10,795 nucleotides of DNA, from the NCBI GenBank assembly GCA_035630195.1, contig DASQLD010000281.1, positions 1-10,795 of the forward strand. Direction: 5' to 3'. Origin of the DNA: DASQDN01 sp035630195. GTDB taxonomy: Bacteria; Acidobacteriota; Terriglobia; Bryobacterales; Bryobacteraceae. A program made the translations under genes and the position numbers. The notes under the pieces were generated by a model. The model was given only the letters and a program-made list of their open reading frames with translations, made no database searches and was not told the origin of the DNA. Below, piece by piece: positions 6,210 to 10,795 of this stretch (its first letter is position 1; every line of letters begins with the position of its first letter).

Positions 6210-6721
6210 CGCGTTGCACATTGCTATCGATTGTTGGAAGCGTTTTATTGACAGGGTGCGGATATCGCGTCTCAGGTCATTCCGATCTGCTGCCCACGAC
6301 GATTAAAACGATTGCGATCCCAGCCTTCGGCAACTCGACCACACGTTATCGATTGACTGAGTTGATGCCTCGCTCATTGACGCGCGAATTCATTACTCGA
6401 ACTCGCTACCAGGTAGTCGCAGATGAGAATGAAGCTGACGCAGTTCTGCGCGGAGCTGTCCTGAATTATCTGTATATCCCGACCGTCGTCCAGGATACGG
6501 GCCGCTCGGCGGGTGTTCAAGTACTGGTCGTGCTCCAGTTGAATCTTGTCGAAAAGGCCACCGGCAAAGTCCTGTATACTCAGCCTGGCCTCGAAATTCG
6601 CAACCGCTACGAAATCGCGGCCGACCCCAAAGTGTACTTTGAGGAGAGCGACCTTGCGCTGGAACGCTTGAGCCGGGACGTTGCGCGCACAGTGGTTAGC
6701 TCAGTCCTGGAAGCTTTCTAA
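6206..6721 (+). CDS. lptE: LPS-assembly lipoprotein LptE
   Basis: LptE plugs the LptD barrel in the outer membrane and helps insert lipopolysaccharide. The 171-residue protein begins with a short signal peptide ending in the lipobox LLTGC, with Cys18 as the lipidated residue, followed by GYRVSGHSDLLP. The family pattern IKTIAIPAFGNSTTRYRLTE (33-52) comes next, then an ADAVLRGAV strand and a C-terminal helix DLALERLSRDVARTVVSSVLEAF. E. coli LptE is about 190 residues, so the size is normal. The start is TTG at 6206, overlapping the preceding TGA by 4 bp. GGAG at 6195-6198, 7 nt upstream, supports it, although only one positive residue (Arg3) precedes the hydrophobic core. The following gene is holA, the same lptE-holA order as in E. 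coli, which strengthens the call. Confidence 0.88.
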   Translation: MTRCTLLSIVGSVLLTGCGYRVSGHSDLLPTTIKTIAIPAFGNSTTRYRLTELMPRSLTREFITRTRYQVVADENEADAVLRGAVLNYLYIPTVVQDTGRSAGVQVLVVLQLNLVEKATGKVLYTQPGLEIRNRYEIAADPKVYFEESDLALERLSRDVARTVVSSVLEAF

Positions 6722-6765
6722 CTATTCTGGAAGAATTTGGAAGCTATTCTGGAAGAATTTGGAAA
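6722..6765 (+). repeat. Two tandem 22-bp units filling the lptE-holA spacer
   Basis: Units 6722-6743 and 6744-6765 are identical except for the last base (G versus A). Together they occupy exactly the 44 bp between the lptE TAA and the holA ATG. Each contains the dyad ATTCT-GGA-AGAAT (6724-6736 and 6746-6758), with centres 22 bp apart, about two helical turns. Each unit also carries TATTCT and a GGAAG; the GGAAG at 6751-6755 lies 10 nt before the holA ATG and is the likely ribosome binding site. A related CTGGAAG ends lptE at 6707-6713. The repeat is directly visible; an operator or translational role is inference. Confidence 0.85.
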
Positions 6766-7806
6766 ATGACGCCTGATGAATTCCTCCGCTCGATTGAGAA
6801 GCGGGACCCTCAACCCGCATACCTTTTCCTAGGTCCCGAAGCCTGGGCGCGTGACCGCTGTCGAAAGGCTTTAGTCGAGAAAGTTCTGCCTCCCGAGGAA
6901 CGGCAGCAGGGCCTCACCCGACATGACCTGAGTGAAGTCGAGTTTGGAGCGGTCATGGATGATGCCCGTTCCCTTTCGCTCTTTTCCAGCCGGCGCGTTA
7001 TCTGGGTGAGTGGAGCGGAGGCGGCATTGCCGAAGCGCGACACGCAGGATAGCGGACCTCACGGCTTGAGTGACTACCTGAGAAACGCTCCTTCCGGCGT
7101 GGTCTTGATCTTCGATTGTTCGCGTTATGAGTTTGACGGCGACGATAAGACCAAAATTCAGCGCGTTGAAAAGTTCTATTCGCCGATCGCTGCGCAGGTT
7201 GAGTTTGCGCGCCATATTCCGTTTGCCGCGAGGAAAATTGCCGAGGATCTGGCTCGGGAGCGTGGCTTGAAAATTGGAGGCACGGAGCTCGATGCACTCG
7301 TCGATCTGCTGGCCGCCGATGTGGCGCGGATCGCTACTGAGATCGAAAAGCTCTCCTTGTATGCAGGTACCGACCGTAAAATCTCGGAGGACGATATCTA
7401 TCAGCTTGCCCCGAGCGCTAAGGCGTCGACCATTTTCGCTCTCGTCAACGCGCTCGGCCGGAATGACCGAACGGCATCTCTAGCCTCTCTCGATGTTCTG
7501 GTGCGGGAGGGCGAGTATCTGCCCCTGGCGTTGTCCTTCCTCGCGACCCAATTCCGGCTGGCTTACGTCGCCAAAGAAGCCAAACTGGGCGGATCGTCGC
7601 AAATTCAGGCATATTTCTCGAAGCAGGGAACGCCGATGTGGAAGTCACGCGCGGATCAGGTGGCGCAGACGGCTTCCTCGTTTTCGATTGAAAAGCTTCG
7701 AACTGCTGCGATCAAGATTTTTGAAACCGATCGTGCTTTGCGGGATGCGCGGCCAGACGACCGAACTGTGATGGAGAGGTTTGTGCTGGAATTGACTGGA
7801 GCTTAA
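6766..7806 (+). CDS. holA: DNA polymerase III subunit delta
   Basis: The delta subunit of the clamp loader opens the beta sliding clamp during chromosome replication, working with delta' and gamma/tau in the cytosol. The 346-residue length is normal. Domain I (about 1-145) shows PAYLFLGPE (18-26), the SLFSSRRVIWV strand (71-81) and the SGVVLIF strand (110-116). Domain II (about 150-215) has FAARKIAEDLARERGLKI, the helix LVDLLAADVARIATEIEKLSLYAG and KISEDDIYQLAP. Domain III (about 217-346) is the helical collar, with STIFALVNALGRND and a C-terminal RALRDARPDDRTVMERFVLELT. Delta lacks a working ATPase site, consistent with the absence of a Walker motif. It is last in the run, behind a 44-bp spacer made of tandem repeats; rpsT lies beyond it on the other strand. 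The lptE-holA order matches E. coli, and holA near rpsT is common in bacteria. Confidence 0.95.
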   Translation: MTPDEFLRSIEKRDPQPAYLFLGPEAWARDRCRKALVEKVLPPEERQQGLTRHDLSEVEFGAVMDDARSLSLFSSRRVIWVSGAEAALPKRDTQDSGPHGLSDYLRNAPSGVVLIFDCSRYEFDGDDKTKIQRVEKFYSPIAAQVEFARHIPFAARKIAEDLARERGLKIGGTELDALVDLLAADVARIATEIEKLSLYAGTDRKISEDDIYQLAPSAKASTIFALVNALGRNDRTASLASLDVLVREGEYLPLALSFLATQFRLAYVAKEAKLGGSSQIQAYFSKQGTPMWKSRADQVAQTASSFSIEKLRTAAIKIFETDRALRDARPDDRTVMERFVLELTGA

Positions 7807-7818
7807 GGAAGATGAATG

Positions 7819-7842
7819 AGGACCGCGATCGTTCGCGGTCCT
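7819..7842. terminator. Convergent hairpin between holA and rpsT
   Basis: A perfect 10-bp GC-rich stem, AGGACCGCGA (7819-7828) with TCGCGGTCCT (7833-7842), closes on a 4-nt TCGT loop, 12 nt past the holA stop and 12 nt past the rpsT stop. A run of T is weak on the plus side (TTAAAACTT), while the minus side continues into a pyrimidine-rich stretch. Its position between converging genes suggests that it terminates both transcripts, though the U-tracts are poor. Confidence 0.7.
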
Positions 7843-7854
7843 TAAAACTTGCGG

Positions 7855-8127
7855 CTAAGCAGCAGCGCTGAGCTTGCGAATACTGGCGGTCAAACGCGAC
7901 TTGTAGCGGTCCGCAGCGTTCTTTTTGATGATGCCCCACTTGGCAGCGCGGTCGATCATTGACGAAGTGGCGGAAAGCTCGGCTTGTGCGCCATTGGCGT
8001 CGCTTGATGCCACCAAGCGACGTAGCTTACGCATTTGGGTCCGCAGACGGCTCTTACGAAGCCGATTCACGGCCGTTTTGCGCTCGGTCTGTCGCACCCG
8101 CTTCAAAGAGGAAACAGTATTTGCCAT
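7855..8127 (-). CDS. rpsT: Small ribosomal subunit protein bS20
   Basis: bS20 binds 16S rRNA early in 30S assembly. The 90-residue protein has the expected make-up: a long, very basic N-terminal helix (MANTVSSLKRVRQTERKTAVNRLRKSRLR is the region 1-29), an AELSATSSMIDRAAKWGIIKKN segment in the middle, and the terminal ADRYKSRLTASIRKL helix with few acidic residues. Family length is about 85-90. Start is ATG 8127-8125 and stop is TAG 7857-7855. It has its own promoter just downstream of the DUF1552 gene. A purine-rich AAGGA (8150-8146) lies 18 nt upstream of the ATG, with a 12-bp palindrome in between. In E. coli, S20 represses its own translation; whether this leader does something similar is open. 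Confidence 0.97.
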   Translation of the reverse strand: MANTVSSLKRVRQTERKTAVNRLRKSRLRTQMRKLRRLVASSDANGAQAELSATSSMIDRAAKWGIIKKNAADRYKSRLTASIRKLSAAA

Positions 8128-8129
8128 CT

Positions 8130-8141
8130 AATTTCGAAATT
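8130..8141. promoter_or_regulatory. 12-bp perfect palindrome in the rpsT leader
   Basis: AATTTCGAAATT reads the same on both strands and sits 2 nt upstream of the rpsT ATG. It separates the start from the only Shine-Dalgarno-like AAGGA (8150-8146). Folded as AAUU-UCGA-AAUU it would leave about 6 nt between AAGGA and AUG, but a 4-bp all-AU stem is weak. It could also be a protein-binding site or chance. Confidence 0.35.
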
Positions 8142-8165
8142 CCAATCCTTGCAGAGGTGTACTTC

Positions 8166-8194
8166 TTTATAGAATACCTTACGGCCCACGCCAA
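8166..8194 (-). promoter_or_regulatory. Sigma70-like promoter of rpsT
   Basis: Reading the minus strand, TTGGCG (8194-8189) is followed after exactly 17 bp by TATAAA (8171-8166), matching 4 of 6 and 5 of 6 consensus positions. Transcription would begin near 8159, giving a leader of about 32 nt. The -35 starts 18 bp beyond the stop of the DUF1552 gene. This allows rpsT to be expressed independently of the exported-protein pair. Confidence 0.65.
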
Positions 8195-8211
8195 TCGCAA
8201 ACGTAACGCAA

Positions 8212-9570
8212 TTAGAGCTCGGTAAGGTACTTCAACTGACCGGTGCTGTCACCGAGTTTCTCCGTGGGCACGTCCATACGTTCCAGTAACGAAAGATACA
8301 GGTTAGTCATTGGAGTACCTTTTTCGTAAGCGACGTGCCGGCCGGTCTTGAGCTGTCCGTCTCCGCGACCGGCAACCAGGACGGGGAGGTCGTGATGAGA
8401 ATGACTGTTGCCGTCGCAAATGGCTCCGCCATAGACAATCATCGAATGATCGAGCAGTGTGCCATCGCCTTCTTTGATAGACTTCATTTTTCCAAGGAAG
8501 TACGCGAAGAGACTCGTGTGATAGGTGTTGATCTTCGACAGCTTTTCTATGTTTTCTGGGATATTGCGATGGTGCGATAAGGGGTGATGCGGATCGGTGA
8601 CACCGATCTCGCCGTAGGTTCGCACGCTCGCTTCCCGTCCATAGAGTAGAGTTGAGACCCGCGTGAGGTCCGCCTGAAATGCGAGCACCTGCAGGTCGAA
8701 CATCATCTTGACGTAGTCGGAAAACGCGATCGGCACGCCGGTCGGCTTCTCCATATCGGGACGGAAGGTTCGCTGATCTTTCTCCGCCAGTTCGATACGC
8801 TGCTCGATCTCGCGAATACCGGTGAGATACTCGTCGATCTTGCGCTTGTCGGCCGCGCCTAGTTCCTGCACCAGTCGCTGGGTACGTTGGTTGACGACAT
8901 CTAAGATGCTTTTCCGCTGCGCCGCTTTTCGCGCGCGGGTCGCGGGGTCGAGATTGAAATCCTGGTCTCCGAATAAACGCTCGAATACGATCCGAGGATT
9001 GGTTTCGGGAGGCATCGGAGTCTGGGGTCCCCGCCACGAGATGCTGTTTGTGTACGCGCAACTGTAGCCCGAATCGCAACTGCCCACTGTGCGCGAGTCC
9101 TCGCAGCCCAGCTCAAGTGATGAGACTCGCGTCGTCGACCCGAACTTCTTCGCAGCGATTTGATCTGCGGAAATGCCTGCCTGGATGTCAGCGCCTGCGG
9201 TCTTTTTCGGATGAACCCCCGTGAGAAACGCAGCGCCGGCGCGAGCATGGTCGCCGCCGCCGTCGCCGAGGGCGTTTGCGTTGTTGTGGTCGAGACCCGA
9301 AAGTACTATCAGATCCTGGCGGAAAGGTTCAAGCGGCTTCAAGATGCGCGACATCTCGAAGCTCGCGCCTGTCGCTACCGGTTTCCAATCCTTCATGGTC
9401 ACGCCGTTCGGGATGTAGGTGAAGGCCAAGCGAACCGGCGCTTTCGTCCCGGAGGAAGCAGCGCTAACCAAGGCGGGCTTCATCGCATCCAGCATCGGCA
9501 AAGCGATTGCGGCGCCGATGCCGCGCAGGAAGGTTCTACGCGGAAGGTGCTTTTGCGTGATGATCGTCAT
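8212..9570 (-). CDS. DUF1552 (HXXSHH) family protein with Tat signal
   Basis: This is a 452-residue exported protein of unknown function. The N terminus is a twin-arginine signal: PRRTFLRG with Arg11-Arg12, then a hydrophobic stretch GAAIALPML and a likely cleavage near residue 38-40 (SAAS). It should therefore fold in the cytoplasm and be exported, possibly with a cofactor or metal. The family motif HPLSHH is at 329-334. A second His cluster HSHHDLP is at 390-396, and DHARAGAAFLTG is at 107-118. A charged helical segment spans about 214-270. The His/Asp-rich motifs recall DUF1501 and alkaline-phosphatase-like proteins, which suggests metal binding but not a reaction. GGA 7 nt before the ATG (or GAGGAG, 13-15 nt) serves as ribosome binding site. 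The ATG overlaps the TGA of the upstream DUF1592-type gene by 4 bp, so the two are translationally coupled. Confidence 0.92.
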   Translation of the reverse strand: MTIITQKHLPRRTFLRGIGAAIALPMLDAMKPALVSAASSGTKAPVRLAFTYIPNGVTMKDWKPVATGASFEMSRILKPLEPFRQDLIVLSGLDHNNANALGDGGGDHARAGAAFLTGVHPKKTAGADIQAGISADQIAAKKFGSTTRVSSLELGCEDSRTVGSCDSGYSCAYTNSISWRGPQTPMPPETNPRIVFERLFGDQDFNLDPATRARKAAQRKSILDVVNQRTQRLVQELGAADKRKIDEYLTGIREIEQRIELAEKDQRTFRPDMEKPTGVPIAFSDYVKMMFDLQVLAFQADLTRVSTLLYGREASVRTYGEIGVTDPHHPLSHHRNIPENIEKLSKINTYHTSLFAYFLGKMKSIKEGDGTLLDHSMIVYGGAICDGNSHSHHDLPVLVAGRGDGQLKTGRHVAYEKGTPMTNLYLSLLERMDVPTEKLGDSTGQLKYLTEL

Positions 9571-10795
9571 GTCTTGATCCGTTCTCCTCGCGCCTTCTGG
9601 AAAGGCAAACTATTGATGACTTCCAGCACCAGGCTGGAGAATTTGTAATCGTTGGCGGCAAGGCGGCGCGCGATCTCGCGTACCGTGCGCTTGTCATAGC
9701 GCTCGAGACCTCGTCCGAGCGCATAAGTCAGCATCTTATCTGTGACGCATTCGGCGAATGCCGAGGAATCCTGCCGCAGGATACCGCGAAGTTCTTCCGG
9801 ACCATCGAACTTTCGGCCATCTGGAAGTGCGCCGGCCGCTTCGATAGGGAATTTGCCGTCCTGCGTCCGCCACTCGCCAATTGCGCTAAAATTTTCAAAC
9901 GCAAGCCCAAGCGGGTCCATTTTCGAATGGCAGGAAGCGCAGACGGGATTTTTGCGATGCTCTTCCAACTGCTGGCGCATTGTCCCCGCCGTGCCAATTT
10001 TGGCTTCATCGAGCGCGGGAACATTCGGCGGCGGTGGCGGGACAGGAGCGTTCAAGATGTTTTCAAGAATCCATTTGCCGCGCAGCACCGGCGACGTACG
10101 CGTCGCATACGAAGAGACCATCAGAACACTCGCTTGCGTTAATACCCCGCCTCTGGGCGTGCCAGTCAGATCCACTTTGCGGAACTGTGGTCCTTTTACT
10201 TCCGGGAGTCCGTAAAATGCCGCCAGCTTTTCATTGACAAATGTGTACTTCGCGTCGAGCAGGTCCAGAATGCTGAGGTCGTTTCGCATCAGGTTTTCGA
10301 AGAAAGTCTCCGTCTCCTGCCGCATCGACATCCGGAGGTAGTCGTCATACTGCGGGAACTTTTCTCGATCCGGCGTCATGGATTCCAGGCGGCGAAGTTC
10401 CAGCCACTGGCCGGCGAAGTTTTCGACCAAGGAACGGGCCTTCGCATCCTTTAGCATTCGCTGGACTTGCGCTTGGAGAACCTCTGGCTTACGAAGCAGC
10501 TTGTTGTCGGCGGCTCGGAGCAGTTCGTCATCAGGCATGCTCGACCAGAGGAAGTAAGATAACCGCGAGGCAAGCGAGTGCTGGTCGAGCGACCGTATTT
10601 CCTCCGAGCCCTTTACGGGTTCATATCGCTCGATGCGGAACAGAAAGTCAGGCGAAACGAGAATTGCCTGCATAGCTACGCCAAGAGCCTCATTGAACGA
10701 CGCCCCATTCCGGCGTCCTTCCGTTGCCAGTTGCAGGAATGGCTGCAACTCGGCAGTGGTAACGGGTCGACGAAACGCCTTCTTTGCGAAGTTCG
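9567..10795 (-). CDS. DUF1592/DUF1588/DUF1585 protein with CxxCH motif (5' truncated)
   Basis: The frame is open to the right edge, so 408 C-terminal residues are visible and the start is outside; the internal TTG at 10748 is not a real start. From the first visible residue: FAKKAFRRPVT (2-12) is the end of a DUF1595-like segment; DUF1592 follows (about 35-160; ALGVAMQAILVSPDFLFR and RLSYFLWSSMPDDEL); DUF1588 (about 180-295) includes TSPVLRGKWILEN, a run of prolines, and CASCH at 285-289 just before KMDPLGLAFENF; and DUF1585 closes the protein (KMLTYALGRGLERYD). CASCH fits a heme c binding motif; family members often have a cytochrome-c-like domain in the N-terminal part, not visible here. 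The protein is expected to be exported, but the signal is out of view. It is coupled by a 4-bp overlap to the DUF1552 gene. Function is unknown. Confidence 0.93.
   Translation of the reverse strand, partial: NFAKKAFRRPVTTAELQPFLQLATEGRRNGASFNEALGVAMQAILVSPDFLFRIERYEPVKGSEEIRSLDQHSLASRLSYFLWSSMPDDELLRAADNKLLRKPEVLQAQVQRMLKDAKARSLVENFAGQWLELRRLESMTPDREKFPQYDDYLRMSMRQETETFFENLMRNDLSILDLLDAKYTFVNEKLAAFYGLPEVKGPQFRKVDLTGTPRGGVLTQASVLMVSSYATRTSPVLRGKWILENILNAPVPPPPPNVPALDEAKIGTAGTMRQQLEEHRKNPVCASCHSKMDPLGLAFENFSAIGEWRTQDGKFPIEAAGALPDGRKFDGPEELRGILRQDSSAFAECVTDKMLTYALGRGLERYDKRTVREIARRLAANDYKFSSLVLEVINSLPFQKARGERIKT

Noticed and set aside
8303..9079. Open frame of 258 codons on the minus strand inside the DUF1552 gene
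   Set aside because: It is a shifted frame of the DUF1552 gene, and the product is unusually Arg/Ser-rich. The main frame carries the HPLSHH and Tat motifs.
1..10795. Mobile element, CRISPR array, defence or toxin-antitoxin system
   Set aside because: No transposase, integrase, terminal inverted repeats, regularly spaced repeats, tRNA-flanked insertion or defence-type domain was seen on either strand.

Overview
The window looks like chromosomal DNA from an Acidobacteriota-type bacterium, most likely near Bryobacterales/Solibacter. Three things suggest this: a DUF1552 (HXXSHH) plus DUF1592/DUF1588/DUF1585 gene pair, which is abundant in Solibacter, planctomycetes and verrucomicrobia; moderately GC-rich coding sequence; and diderm-specific genes (lptE, psd, pssA). 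This placement is by protein style only, without a database search. No phage, transposon, CRISPR array or defence island is visible, and most of the content is core metabolism and envelope biogenesis.

Layout: (1) 1-303, the C-terminal end of a NarL/FixJ-type response regulator, cut by the left edge. (2) 455-1147, queC, with a sigma70-like promoter so close to its ATG that the mRNA may be leaderless. (3) 1148-1789 (minus), a zinc-ribbon membrane protein whose stop abuts the queC stop with no gap. (4) 1832-7806 (plus), seven tightly packed genes: an NADP-type D-2-hydroxyacid dehydrogenase, a short PLP threonine/serine dehydratase, psd, pssA, a degenerate aspartate-semialdehyde-dehydrogenase-like protein, lptE and holA. 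(5) 7855-8127 (minus), rpsT, convergent with holA across a strong hairpin. (6) 8212-10795 (minus), a Tat-exported DUF1552 protein overlapped by the upstream DUF1592/1588/1585 protein, which carries a CxxCH motif and runs off the right edge.

How the genes fit together: pssA and psd are the two consecutive steps from CDP-diacylglycerol and serine to phosphatidylethanolamine, and lptE is the outer-membrane lipoprotein of the LPS exporter. The middle of the long operon is therefore an envelope-building cassette, followed by the clamp-loader subunit holA; the lptE-holA adjacency also exists in E. coli. The dehydratase consumes serine or threonine, so the front of the operon may connect amino-acid or 2-oxo-acid metabolism to the serine-using PssA, but that is inference.

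Points most worth a second look: the lptE-holA spacer, which consists entirely of two tandem 22-bp units, each containing a 13-bp dyad; the ASADH-like protein, which has lost its expected catalytic residues but keeps its place in the operon; an rpsT leader with a 12-bp palindrome between a distant Shine-Dalgarno and the ATG; and the exported DUF1552/DUF1592 pair of unknown function. I found no convincing new multi-gene system.
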